64,000 nucleotides of DNA from Massospora cicadina (Eukaryota; Entomophthoromycota; Entomophthoromycetes; Entomophthorales; Entomophthoraceae), in assembly GCA_022478985.1 (NCBI GenBank), contig JAKSZP010006736.1, positions 1 to 64,000 of the forward strand. Direction: 5' to 3'. A program made the translations under genes and the position numbers. This document shows positions 47,381 to 57,885 of this stretch, in pieces. How positions within the stretch are numbered: the stretch's first letter is position 1; each line of letters starts with the position of its first letter. The notes beneath the pieces were generated by a model that ran no database searches, was not told where the DNA came from, and was given only the letters and a program-made list of their open reading frames with translations.

Positions 47381-47640
47381 GATGACTTCGTGAAGTATCA
47401 TTTTGAGAGTGACGTGAATGCAGTCAGGAGTGATGACATCAGAAGTAGAAATACTAAGTAAAGAACAGTCAATGCTGGAAAAAGATGAGTCTTCAAATGT
47501 TGTTCCCAAGGCTTGATGATCAGTAGAAAAATTGCTCTGGTCTTGAGAGTATTGGGTGGGTGGCTGCTCAGCAACCAGTTGGGATCCTTAGAGTGAGTTC
47601 TCTTCAGCATTTCTGAAAATGCGAAGGAATGGTAAGACAA
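47306..47640 (-). pseudogene. Gene fragment in the right palindrome arm (unknown)
   Basis: The minus frame 47509-47306 codes for about 67 residues (TTFEDSSFSSIDCSLLSIST, SDVITPDCIHVTLKMILHEV..), with decayed matching sequence in the left arm (46130-46260: TSEDSSFSA..). A possible intron end (TTTTCAG, minus, near 47613) precedes it. Ser-rich, no recognised domain. It lies convergent to the allantoicase relic and touches its 3' end. Either a neighbouring host gene or transposon cargo. Confidence 0.4.
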
Positions 47641-48551
47641 ACCTAGTAATCTTAACAGTGTAAATTATATCATCTATTGATAGATACAAGCTAGTTAAAC
47701 ATTATTACATTCGCTTTGATTAAGCAGACCAAATTTAGTATCAATCATTTTGATTACAAATTTGAAATGCTTTTGCTGCGTTAATTAGTCTAGAAAAAGC
47801 TTGCTACTTGTATTAAGAGGTGATGTGTTTTAGAACCTAAAACATGTTTTTGAAATGCAGAATACTTTATTTCCTCATAAAAATAATGACTGTATAAATT
47901 CTAGTAAACTGATCTTAAAATTTCTGTGCAGTATTGTAAGTATACTTAGATGTACATATCATTTTTTGACATGATAAAAGTCTTATGGTTTGACGTTTGT
48001 TAACATTTGGATAACATTGTGATTTGTGTACTTACATTTAGCAAAATATCTAAGAATGCTAATTATTATTTTTATTGATTTAATAACTGTCAAAAATTTA
48101 AATTTTGAATATCAGCATTCAGAAACCCATGGTTTGTTACAAGGTTTTATAGTTTATCAGATAATTCATATTGATTCTTTTAGATTTTAGATTGTAGATA
48201 ACCACCAAAAACCACTCTAAAACATTTGAATCTATACTTATAATCAACGTCATAAATTGCTTAGCAACACCAAATTGTTTTTAAAATTAGTGGTAACAGG
48301 AACCAACCCACTAAGCAACCACTCTATCTTCCTTTTATTTCAGTCTCTATATCTTTATTCAATCTTTTCTGAAATGAAATAGTAGAGAAGAGGGGAGTAA
48401 ACAATGTTTCATACTCAAAAAATAGATCAAATCTGGTAAAATTGACCCACACTAGAGTGAAACAGGTTTTAATCTGCTAGACAACCACCAGTTTTTTCTT
48501 TCTATATCTTTGTTTAATATTTTAGTAATATAAGCGTGTAGATCAGGAAAT
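47345..48551 (-). repeat. Right palindrome arm (flank of A')
   Basis: Inverted counterpart of the left arm pieces 31200-31292, 32300-32402, 38095-38330 and 45440-46270, in the same order without the insertions. On the minus strand two tandem-like blocks, AAGATATAGAAAG..TGGTTGTCTAG and AAGATATAGAGACTG..TGGTTGCTTAG, occur about 150 bp apart. It joins directly to the end of the A' LTR at 48552. Confidence 0.75.
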
Positions 48552-49077
48552 TGTCATGGTTCACATCTATAAGGTGCAAGGCAATACTGTTGGATAGGTG
48601 CGTCCGCTTGTATGCCCAAATTACAGTGGTGCTAAGAATCAGATACTAATTTAACTGCACATAATATCCCTGGCTTTTTATTTAGGTTGCTGGCAAAGGC
48701 TAGACCCACATTGAGCATGAGAAAAGTCATTTGCCAGGGCTTTAGAATGAGAGCAATTTAGAGGCATTGGAGGCTGCACCGGCTGGGTATATAGCTAGAA
48801 GTAAAAAACTCATGAAACACCAAGGAGAAAATTAAAAATTTTAGTTTATATCTGAGTTCTTTAGAAAAAAATGGAGAGTTGTAAGAAGAGTTTTCTTTAT
48901 ATACCTCTTCGCCTGTGGAAAAAAGCTCTGGTTGGATTGTTCTAAAAGAAAACTAACTAAAATGACTATTGATTTACTCAGGATCAGTCCCTGCAGTTTG
49001 CTCTGGAAGCTTTATGTTGCCCACGGCTAATGACCTTCAATCAGAGTTAAGGTACACAGGTTGATAGCATTGGGGTC
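48552..49077 (-). repeat. 3' LTR of A', downstream part
   Basis: Minus strand: TTTCTCCTTGGTGTTTCATG, CACCACTGTAATTTGGGC and the end ACCATGACA match LTR A. Continues, across gypsy D, into 57620-57885. Confidence 0.78.
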
Positions 49078-49563
49078 TGTCGAGGAATTGGTATGACTGG
49101 CCAATAAGTCCTAATTAGTTCAGCGGATTATATGTTAATCTCTAGAGGGGGATTAGAACTTCATAAGTCAAATCAGCAAGTAGAGTGAGTTCCGCCGGAG
49201 CCACAATGATGAGGCAAAACCAGACAATTTCTGATGAATGTTTAATAGCTAAGCAGAAGGGTCAGAATTGGCCCAAGCAATAAAGATATGTTGAGAGGGG
49301 AAGAAAAGAAGGGGTTCTGGTTTTGAAGAGAAAGAAAGAATAATAGTGAAGAGGAAAAGATGGAAGTGCAAGCAGAAAGTGTCTACTGTTTATATTTTAT
49401 TAAATAAAGTAGTGTGGTTGAGGTGATTGCCTCCTTTTATATTAAGGGTTAGTAAATTTATTTTGGAGGAAAAATAATCTTCATAATGTTTGTCTGTTGC
49501 TCAGCGGGTGCAACCCTGTGCAACTCCTACGCAGTATCTCAAATATACCGCCAAAATATAACA
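49078..49563 (+). repeat. 5' LTR of gypsy D
   Basis: 486 bp; pair of 57139-57619 with long identical runs such as GCAACTCCTACGC and GATGAGGCAAAACCAGACAA. Confidence 0.95.
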
Positions 49564-49564
49564 G

Positions 49565-49581
49565 TGGTGCTCACTACAGGG
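49565..49581 (+). other. Primer-binding site of gypsy D
   Basis: TGGTGCTCACTACAGGG, one base after the LTR. The best preserved of the related sites in B, C and D. Confidence 0.65.
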
Positions 49582-49659
49582 GGCCCATTGATCTATACAC
49601 CAAAAAGTACCATATTTGCCAGTTAATGGCGCAATAAGCTCTATTTGATGGGGTACTTC

Positions 49660-50900
49660 CACAGTTTATTGAGTTATTTTAATATTCAGAACTAAAACTT
49701 GTTATGGATACCCTACTTCAGATTTAGAAATATGCTTTTTCAAGAAAACAAGGGTATAATGAATCAGCTTGATAAGGTTTTCTGACAACTACACTTGGTT
49801 TGTTTTCATACCAGCAACTTCTTTACTTCTTGGATGACATTACAGAGCGGCTAAACTGTGCAGATCACAAATTGAGTATTTTTGCTAGAGAAAAGGTGAT
49901 CCGCATTTATAAGCTGCCTCTATTTAACTTTGACAGAAACCTACACGAATTTTTGAGCAGTTCAAATTTGTGGTGAAGAGGGCTTCAGATTGGTATAAGG
50001 CCAAGTTGTTGATTTATGCCTTAGATGTTGAAAGCGCTGACCAAGTTACATGCTACCTCCCAAACATCTCAGTGACCTATCATGAGGTTAAGGACACAAT
50101 GCTGCAGTTATTTGGCAACATAGCAAAGATGTGACAATAAAAGGTTGAGTTTTTAGTTATTGGGTTTCAGCAGATTGAGTCATTCACAGAGTTTGCCGAC
50201 CACTTCACTGCTGAAGCACATGTGTTATTAAAAGCAAGGATGTTATCTGAGGGCATCGTGGGGGTTGTAATGGCCACTGCAGTGAAGCCATACTGTAAAC
50301 ATTTTTGTACTATGAAAGCAGTATTACAGGATGATGTACCCCTGCTTAAAATTGTCAATCATTTACATCGTCTATCTGCCACATTTAGCGCTTCCAATGT
50401 GGAACAGAAAGCCCTTGTGGTCACTACCAAATCCCCATCAGGAAATGAACAACAGTGACTTGGTTATAATCTGCTGAGTACTACTTGACCATTTAACTTT
50501 TGGACAGGTCTTTTCAGCCTCCTTATGCTCAACAGGCTCGTCCTCAGCCAAATTACAATACATCATTTAACTTCCAATCTGGACCTTCAGGTATGATATG
50601 GCAGTGAGAGCCATTTATGAATGCTTATTTCTTGTGTGACCAAAGAGGCCATTATGCAGCTAGTTGCCCTGGTTACCCACATGTTCATGCAGTACTGGCC
50701 GCCCTGATTGATCAGGGAAAAAAGTTCAAGTGGAGAAGAGATGGGATGCTCTACTTCTGCTAATCCAAATTTATTTATATCTGATGATTCCAATGAGTCA
50801 CTTTGCATTGGTCCTGGTACTCACCCTGATGATTTATTATATCAACAAATCCCCTACAATATCTCAGCCTTTAACCAAGGGAGAGATAAAAATAATGGAG
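49660..50900 (+). pseudogene. gag of gypsy D
   Basis: Decayed Gag. Readable: IESFTEFADHFTAEAHVLLK (about 50175), VVMATAVKPYCKHFCTMKAV, LQDDVPLLKIVNHLHRLSAT (50330-50390), all aligned with E Gag. The zinc-knuckle segment near 50620-50665 reads YFLCDQRGHYAASC, where the first Cys of C-x2-C-x4-H-x4-C has become Tyr (TGT to TAT), so RNA binding would be lost. Several stops. Confidence 0.75.
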
Positions 50901-51164
50901 CTTAGTGTTCCATTGTGAGGTAAAAAACTGTACACCTAGCAAATTTTCAGCAAGATGGTACAGTTAAATTAGGACCCTCTAAAAGTGTCACATCTCAAGA
51001 GGGGGTGGAAGTGGAGATTCCAGTAGATATAATTTCCAGGAATATCCTCATGTAGTCACCAATATTCTTGTTTTTCTGAATAACCAAAAGCCCTTGGATG
51101 CTCATGTAATAAAACCAATGGTTCCTTCTATTCAGAGTGTACCTACTGTGATGTTTTTGTACAA

Positions 51165-51420
51165 AACACCAAAATCTGAACGGTTATAGATACTGGAGCT
51201 CCCTATAATATAATATCCACCAAGTTCCTGGCTAAGCTTCCACTGAAACCAGATGTGGAACACCAAGTAGTGTATGGGACCACAGGGGCCCAAAGCACTG
51301 TGTCAAGGGTGCTTATAGTGCGTTGCCTCTGAGGTTTGGTTCAGTCAGTGCATCTGACCCAGCAGTGGTTCTAACAGATAATAATTATGATTTGTTGATT
51401 GAGGCTGCATTCATGTGACA
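51165..51420 (+). pseudogene. aspartic protease of gypsy D
   Basis: Retropepsin remnant: VIDTGAPYNIISTKFLAKLP with D-T-G-A, then LKPDVEHQVVYGTTG, matching E (LKPDVENQMVYGTTGDE). The frame is lost before the end of the domain. It would cleave the polyprotein. Confidence 0.75.
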
Positions 51421-51558
51421 ATTTTTGGGCAGTGGTTGATATGGCGGAAAAAACCTTTTAATATTTTGGGTCAAAGGATCCTCATCTTTTTTACCTCCAA
51501 TGGAATCCTAAAGTAACCAATTTTCTCTGGTCAAATTAATCTCACTTATAGTGATGGT

Positions 51559-52086
51559 GTGATTCTTGTTTGGTGTTGGAGGATGAAGCAGAGGACCAGA
51601 GCTCTGACTACTCAGATTTATAAGTATAACGGAATCCTGCTTCAAACTGCGAATTCTTTAAGTATACCTTCTGAGCATCAGGTCATAGTAGGGATGGAGC
51701 TCAAAATTGACGTCCCTGAAGAGCTATATGGGGAAATTGTGGGGCCCTACCAGCAATCTTGGCTCAAACCCCATTTAGTACTTGGGCTACTATTAACAGG
51801 GCAGGGGGAAGCGAAGGTGTTGATAGTGAACCTACAGATGGAGTCTATGACAGTCAAAAGGCATCAAGTGGTGGCTTATTTACACTTGGCCCCTATTGAC
51901 AAGGTGCACCATATTCACAATTTTAAGTCTTGGGAGGACCTCAGCTTCCCTTTAAAAACCCCATTTGGCATAACGACAGTGGCTCCATGGGAAGCTGTGA
52001 CTGGGATGTTGGAGGAACAGAAGGATAGGGCGATGGGCCTGTTTAAAAATACTAAGATATTTTTGCTTCTGATGACCACAATTTAA
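51559..52086 (+). pseudogene. Extra domain between protease and RT of gypsy D
   Basis: 175 codons open, the longest frame in D. Contains TTQIYKYNGILLQTANSLSI, PSEHQVIVGMELKIDVPEEL and VLIVNLQMESMTVKRHQVVA, followed by a linker toward RT. Clearly homologous to 10003-9581 of E. The beta-strand-rich pattern and position recall dUTPase-like inter-domains of gypsy polyproteins; fold not verified. Confidence 0.55.
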
Positions 52087-52194
52087 GATGCACATACAGG
52101 GTGGTGCATCAGGTAGACATGGGGTGACACCCTCCCATCTGGTCATGGCCCACCTGGTGCTCCAAAGTTGCAGAAGAAGTAATATTCCATTAGT

Positions 52195-53690
52195 TAGACA
52201 AATTGATTGAGCAGGGGATGTTAGGGCTGCCCAAAAATCCATGGGCATCGCTGGTGCTAATTTTTAAGAAAAAAGATGGCACAAACTGGGTGGTCATTGA
52301 TTACCAGAAGCTTAATAGAATCATGAAGAAGGATTCCTACCCTCTTCACAAAACTGATGATGCTTTAGATCAGCTGGGAGGTGCAACCTACTTCAATGCC
52401 ATAAACTTGTATTAATATACTGGCAGATTGTGTTTGCTAGTGGTGGAACATGCTGGACATTTACCTTTGCAGACTAGAAATCAGAATGCTGTTGGTTGAG
52501 TTCTGCAAAAAAGGGAAACGTTGTCCATTTGCAATATACAATGTCATTAAGAGTTCATTTAATTATAGTGAAAAGCAAAAGTTAATGAAATCGGCCAAAA
52601 GTCCCTGGCCAATTCTTGTTGGAATTCCATTAATTGTGGAAACACTAGTTCGAAACCTGTATGGGAACTAGTAAAATCAGCTGGTTGGATTACTCTGACC
52701 TCACCATGGACTTCAGGATTACCATTGGCAGGCACTCCCCAGACCCCAATGAAGTCCTTCAATGCACCTGCATAAGGACCCCCTTTTATAGGCCTGGTGG
52801 GGGTCCCCAAAGGTGCAATAAATTTCTTGGGTGGTGATTGGCTCAAATTTATAAAAATGTTACCTCATGGGTAAGTTTGGGACAATCAGAACTTCTCTTC
52901 CTTTGTTCCACTGCCCTGAAGCAAGTTCCCAAACTATGATATGTTATTCCTGCATATTTCCTAATTTGGACTTGTGTACATTATTCTGAACATATTATAA
53001 ATTTCCCCCTCAACCCTCAAAATTACTTTAAATACTAGTTAGTTGGAGGTCAAGGGTTATTGTTTTCAATGTATCACGCTCATAATAAAATTATAAAATT
53101 CTAATTTTTAAGTAGCGCTTTATTTCTAATCTTAAATTATTAAAATCCTTTGTGGAAACCAGCTGGCGTAAAGCACCAGCAAGCACCTATTCAGCTGGTT
53201 TCCCACAGAACGTGAGAAATGCGCTATAATTATTTCAAAGGGGTTAATTCCAGCCTACACATATGTTACAGGGTTTGTGCAATGCCTCAGCTACGTTACA
53301 GCATGCTATGGATATAAGCTTGGGTGATCTGAAGCTGTTTTGCATTCTAGTCTGACTCAATAATATCAACGTTTTCTCACAGATGTTCACAGAGCATCTT
53401 AATCACTTAAAACAGGTGTTCCACCATCTTGCTGACGTTAACATCAATATCAAGTCTTGGAAGTTTACTTTTTCAAGGAACTATGGGATTACCTCAGGCT
53501 TGTGGTAAACTCAAAAGGGCTTAAACCTCAGCTGGCAAAGGTGTACTATAAATAAGATGACTCAGTCAAAAAATAAGCAATATTTAAAAGTGTTTTTTGG
53601 AATGATTGGTTACTACCATTAATTCATTCCTAACTTCAGTTGTATTGAGCACCTCTCTTTAAGTTATTGAAGGAGTACGCCACATTTGAC
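52195..53690 (+). pseudogene. reverse transcriptase of gypsy D, split by solo LTR G
   Basis: N-terminal half LDKLIEQGMLGLPKNPWASL, VLIFKKKDGTNWVVIDYQKL and KDSYPLHKTDDALDQLGGAT up to YWQI at 52429. Interrupted by G. The frame resumes at 53199 with FPTEREKCAIIISKGL, then GLCNAS-like sequence near 53273, and the catalytic box near 53350 reads stop-L-N-N instead of Y-L-D-D. Connection region (KVFFGMIGYY..) to about 53690. Non-functional. RNase H follows directly. Confidence 0.85.
52431..53193 (-). repeat. Solo LTR G inside D RT
   Basis: 763 bp, TGTTTGCTAG..CCTATTCA, with 5-mers GATTG (52426-52430) and GCTGG (53194-53198) as diverged target duplication. The RT frame rejoins cleanly across it (..YWQI / FPTERE..). 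On the minus strand GGCCTATAAAAGGGGG near 52790 is a TATA-like box, suggesting minus orientation. A GGACCCCC..GGGGGTCC inverted repeat surrounds it. Confidence 0.7.
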
Positions 53691-54165
53691 TGGACTGAAT
53701 AATCCCAAAACGCTTTTGATGTCTTGCATACCGCGTTGTTGAGTTCACCAGTTTTGTAATATCCTATTTTTGAAAAGAAATTCATAGTACAAAAGGACGC
53801 ATTACTTTCCGCTGTGGGTCAGTGTTATTCCAGAAGGATGATGACAACGTAGAGCACCCTGTCACATTTTGCAGCCAAAGCTTGAACTGTTATTAACGGA
53901 ATTACACCGTGACCAAGTGGGAGTTCTTAGCGGTGATGTATGCATATAGACAGTTCTATAATATCTCCAAGGTGTAAAATTCAAAGTGGGCATGGATCAT
54001 ACATCCTTGTGGTGGCTGCAGAATCTGCAGGAACCTAAAGGACAGCTTGCGCAATGGACCCTGAAGCTCCAAGCTTATGACTTTGAGGTTGTACACCAGC
54101 CAGGGGCAAAACACCAGAATGCGGACTATCTATCCCAAATACTGATGGCCATTGTTATGGCGTAT
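53690..54165 (+). pseudogene. RNase H of gypsy D
   Basis: Visible: SSPVL..YPIFEKKFIVQKDALLSAVG near 53740-53810 in two frames, CSQSLNC near 53875, TVTKWEFLAVMYAYRQF near 53908-53960, then the frame 53986 onward with DHTSLWWLQNLQEPKGQLAQ and YDFEVVHQPGAKHQNADYLS, the typical end of the gypsy RNase H. Removes RNA from RNA/DNA hybrids during cDNA synthesis. Broken. Confidence 0.8.
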
Positions 54166-54596
54166 TTGGCGGACATAATATATGATAAGATGATTATGGA
54201 AAATGTTACAATGAGTCACCATAAGTGTCAAAATTCTAGATGGGCTTTTCCATGACTCCTTCTTGTGCAATGGGGAGCTATATAAGTAAATTGGAGAATT
54301 GATGCTGAGCTTCCCAAAACCCTCCACCAGGCCCACAATTATCTTGGATGCTCATTGGGCGGTAGGTCATGGAGAGTTGTGGCAAACATTGGAGTTTTTA
54401 TGGCCAAGTTACTATTGGGAGAGCATGCACTATGATGTGCTTGAGACAGTTGCTTTTTGTCACCAGTGCCAAGTGGAGAACCCTTTCTACAAGAGGACTA
54501 CCTAGCAGCTGGTTAAGCCCTGTTTCGCATGGCATACTGTTTCCCTTGATGTGGTGGGCCCTCTACCAACAGGTGTAGATTGTTCCAAGCATATAC

Positions 54597-55172
54597 TGTA
54601 ATGATTGAGTTTGTCTCAATCATTGCATTTTGACTCAGATTAGGATTTTCTGAATCTGAGTCAAATCGTTTAAAAAAATTATGGCTCAGTCAGTTTTGGG
54701 CGCTGGGTTGTGCCTCGCCCATATTGTAGGTTAGACTTGTACAATCCTAATCAACGATTTGGGTAAGGCCCCTGAAGGGCAGCCTTTATAAGGCGTGCCC
54801 ATCAATTCTGAAGCTCACTTCAGAGTTTTACCCCTAACTTTCTCTCCTGAGGAGCATTGTCAGTTGCTCCCCAGACAGCTCTGTTTGGTGGGCCCTTTTT
54901 ATATCCATAATAAAAATAAATGTTGTTTTGGGTTAGCATACCTTGCTTACCTGCTGGTCTTTTTTGTGTTCTAGTTTCGATGAGCTTTTGTGTGGCTGGG
55001 TCAGACCAACCACTAATCAACCCTTGCGTAATCAACTTGTAAAGGAATATCTGGTGCTGTCAGTGCCCCAAACCTCTCCCTACTTGAAGTTAGGCCGCTT
55101 TGGTGCTTGTTGGTGCGCCAAAGAATTATTTATTATATGGCGGTCAGAAACTAGGATTTTCCAATTGTGACA
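54597..55172 (+). repeat. 5' LTR of TRIM H
   Basis: 576 bp. Pairs with 55755-56335; shared GAGCATTGTCAGTTGCTCCC and GCGCTGTCAGTGCCCCAAAC-type blocks. Confidence 0.92.
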
Positions 55173-55754
55173 TATTCCAAAGCCAATGTGTGCTGCACGC
55201 CTCCAATCCCCAGTTCAGCTGACCTCAGTGGTCACTTAGTCCTGGTTGTCAAGGAACCAGCACCAGTGGGAGCCAGTGACTGATGGCCAACCCTGGACCC
55301 AAAGTGAACATTGGCTAAAAATCCTGGTGGGGCCTCCCACTCACCAGGGATTTAGTTGGCACCGAGGAGACCTGACCCAGCAGGGCTCACTCACCAATGG
55401 ATGGTCTGCCTGGAAAGGGGATGGCTGTCCATCTGCACTGAACCATGCGCCCATCTCACGCTTCTGTTGGAGAAAGTGTTTTCCTGGTTGGGATGGGAAG
55501 ACCATCGCCAACAGGAGCCTGGGAGGGGTGCGCAACTCAGCCAAGTGCTGGGTGTGCATCCTTGGGATGAGTAGCTGATTCTGGCAGCCCAGTCCTGATT
55601 TGCCTTTGCCATTTATCTTTCCCCTCAAGGGGCTCAGAGTTTCTCCAGGCTAATTTCTTGGGGCTCAAGGTAGCTCGCCCCAGGAAGCCCTTGTTGTGGC
55701 GGCCTTCTGCTGTGGGGTCCCTCTTTGGGGATGGGCCTTCTTTAGTGGGGGTAA

Positions 55755-56335
55755 TGCAATGATTAAGTTTATCTTGATCGTTGAGTTTCAATTCAGATTC
55801 AGATTTTCCAAATTTGAGTAAAATCATTTAAAAACACTTTTGGCTCAGTCAGCTTTGGGTGCTGGGTTGTGCCTTGCCCAAATTGTAGATTAGGCTCATA
55901 TGAGCCTAATCAATGATTTGGGTGAGGCCCCCAAAGGGTAGCCTTAATAAGGCGCACCCACCAATTCCAAAGCTCACTTTGGAATTTTACCCCTAGCTTT
56001 CCCTTCTTTGGGAGCATTGTCAGTTGCTCCCCAGACGAGATCTGTTCAGCGGGCCCTTTTTATATCCATAATAATAATAAATGTTGTTTCAGGGTAAGCA
56101 TACATTGCTTACCTGTTGTCTTTTTTGGGTATCCAGTTTTGAGGAGCTTTTGCGTGGTTGTATCAGACCAACCACTATTCAACCCTTGCATAAGCAACTC
56201 GTAGTAGGAATTTTTGGCGCTGTCAGTGCCCCAAACCTCTTCCTACTTGAATTTAGGCCACTTTGGTACTTGTTGGTGCACCAATAGATTATTTATAATA
56301 TGGTGGTCTGAAACTGGGATTTTCTGATTGTGACA
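55755..56335 (+). repeat. 3' LTR of TRIM H
   Basis: 581 bp, followed directly by the TATAC duplication and the resumed D integrase. Confidence 0.92.
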
Positions 56336-57126
56336 TATACTAGTAGCCATAGATCACTTAACAGGTGGGTGGAAGCAAGAAAATCAATTATTTAGGGGCT
56401 GTAACCGTCTCAAATTTCATTATGGTGTGCGTCATATAGAGATATGGCTGTCCTCAGTTTATTCTTATGGATAACGGTAAAAGCTTAACTTTGCATGTGC
56501 TTCCTAAGTTGAACGAATTGATGGTAATTTGTAGGGTTTAAATACCCCTATAACCCCAAATCTAATGGGACGGTTGGATGGGTAAATAAAACCTTGGCGA
56601 ACATTTTCCGTAAGCTTGTGGATGATTGACCCATATCTGAAGTACCCTTATAACCACCGCTGTCTTTGCATACAATATTAGCTCTCATTCATCAACAGTG
56701 AAAAGTTTCTTCCAATTACTTTATGGAAGACATCTGGCTGTGGTGGCATTGATTTATTCCTGTGTGGAGGATACTGGTGGAGTAGAGCCACAGAGCTACT
56801 TTAACTTAATTGACATGATGATAAAACTTCAGACTGAAGTTTATTCCACCATTTTGAATAGGAAGATTCAGAATCAGGCGGCTGACCAATATAGATGTAG
56901 CAGTCTCCCTCAGTTTTCTGTAGGCAATCCTGTCCTGATTCACGACCAACATGGGTTTGTAAGAAAATAAAAGCTTGCCAACATATGGACTAGACCATTT
57001 GAGATAATTGAGAAGACTGGAATTGATGCCTACACCATTAAGGAACCCGCTAGTGGTCAGATTATTAACCTAGTACATGCTAAGTTCCTGTGACGTTTAT
57101 AAACAAATGAGGCACTTATCATCCAG

Positions 57127-57138
57127 TTAAGGGGGTAA
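57127..57138 (+). other. Polypurine tract of gypsy D
   Basis: TTAAGGGGGTAA directly before TGTTGAG; same form as E (AAGGGAGGGGTAA). Confidence 0.75.
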
Positions 57139-57619
57139 TGTTGAGAAATTGGTATGACTGGCTGATAAGTCCTAATTAACTCAGCAGAATGTATCTTAAT
57201 TGCTGGAGGGGAACTCAAACTTGGTTAGTCAATTTGGTAAATAGAGTGAGCTCTGCTGGATCCTCAATGATGAGGCAAAACCAGACAACTTCTGATAAAT
57301 GATCAATAAATAAGCAGAAGGGTCAGAATTGGCCTAAGCAACAAAAATATGTGAGGGAGGAGAAGACAAGAAGGGGGTCTGGTTTTAAAGAAGAAATAAA
57401 AAGAGTGAAGAGAAAAATAGGGAAGTGCAAGAAGAAAGTTTATGCTGTTTATATTTTAAAAAATAAAGTAGTGTGGTTGAGGTAATTGCCTTTTATATTA
57501 AAGATTATTAAGTTTAATTGGCGGACCAACGATCTTCATATTGTTTGTCTGTTGCTCAGTGGGCTCAACCCTGTGCAACTCCTACGCTGTATCTCAAATA
57601 TAACGCCAAAATTATAACA
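57139..57619 (+). repeat. 3' LTR of gypsy D
   Basis: 481 bp, ends ATTATAACA, followed by TAGTC. Confidence 0.95.
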
Positions 57620-57885
57620 TAGTCAGTTAGCAGATTCAAACTTTATTTAATTAATACAATTAGAGTTTTAAACATGTTAATTTTTCACAGATGTGATTCC
57701 CAAAATGGTTTGATTGAATTTTTAAGGTTTGTTGCCAACTGGAGGCAATAATTTATGTGTTCATTAGGGATTGAAGCCAGTTAAATTCTTTTCTCTATTA
57801 GAATTGTCAGGATCCATTCTCAACATGCTTATTATAAAACATTAAGGCAATATATTGATCCAGACATATACTGAATCATGAATCA
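57620..57885 (-). repeat. 3' LTR of A', upstream part
   Basis: On the minus strand it starts TGATTCATGATTCAG and matches LTR A: CCTGACAATTCTAATAGA, TCAATCCCTAATGAACA, CCAGTTGGCAACAAA. Cut at 57620 by gypsy D; the match continues at 49077. Confidence 0.8.

Larger units (their letters stand above)
54597..56335 (+). mobile_element. TRIM-like element H inside D integrase
   Basis: 1739 bp: two direct LTRs (54597-55172, 576 bp; 55755-56335, 581 bp) around a 582-bp interior. Perfect 5-bp target duplication TATAC (54592-54596, 56336-56340), ends TGTAATGATTGAG / TGCAATGATTAAG and ATTGTGACA, polypurine tract GTGGGGGTAA before the 3' LTR. The interior has no element protein; overlapping GC-rich frames near 55246-55630 look non-coding. 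Both LTRs carry a CCCTTTTTATATCCATAATAA promoter/polyadenylation-like box. Confidence 0.92.
54270..57115 (+). pseudogene. integrase of gypsy D, split by TRIM H
   Basis: N-terminal zinc part: H..GHGELWQTLEFLWPSYYWE and AFCHQCQVEN (54340-54480), then HTVSLDVVGPLPTGVD near 54533-54580, interrupted at 54596 by H. Resumes at 56341: DHLTGW(V)EAR, MVCVI*RYGCPQFILMDNGK (catalytic-region Asp-Asn-Gly) near 56425-56480, VFAYNISSHSSTVKSFFQLL and YGRHLAV, and a C-terminal part PVLIHDQHGF, WTRPFEIIEKTGIDAYTIKE to about 57090. Several stops. Confidence 0.85.
49078..57619 (+). mobile_element. Complete but dead Ty3/gypsy element D inside the A' LTR
   Basis: 8542 bp including nested G and H; 6040 bp without them. 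LTRs of 486 and 481 bp with TG..CA ends (TGTCGAGG/TGTTGAGA..ATAACA), primer site, polypurine tract AAGGGGGTAA. Flanking 5-mers GGGTC and TAGTC are a diverged target duplication; the uninterrupted LTR at 28.9 kb reads GACCC there. Gene order as in E. Confidence 0.93.

Noticed and set aside
31183..48551. A DNA transposon with long terminal inverted repeats carrying allantoicase as cargo
   Set aside because: Inverted similarity runs on through LTR A, integrase and LTR B, far beyond a transposon end, and no transposase is visible. Kept only as an alternative for the proximal arms.
55246..55628. Overlapping open frames of about 70-110 codons in GC-rich sequence
   Set aside because: They lie in the interior and LTR edges of TRIM H on both strands, with no conserved motif; chance frames in low-stop sequence.
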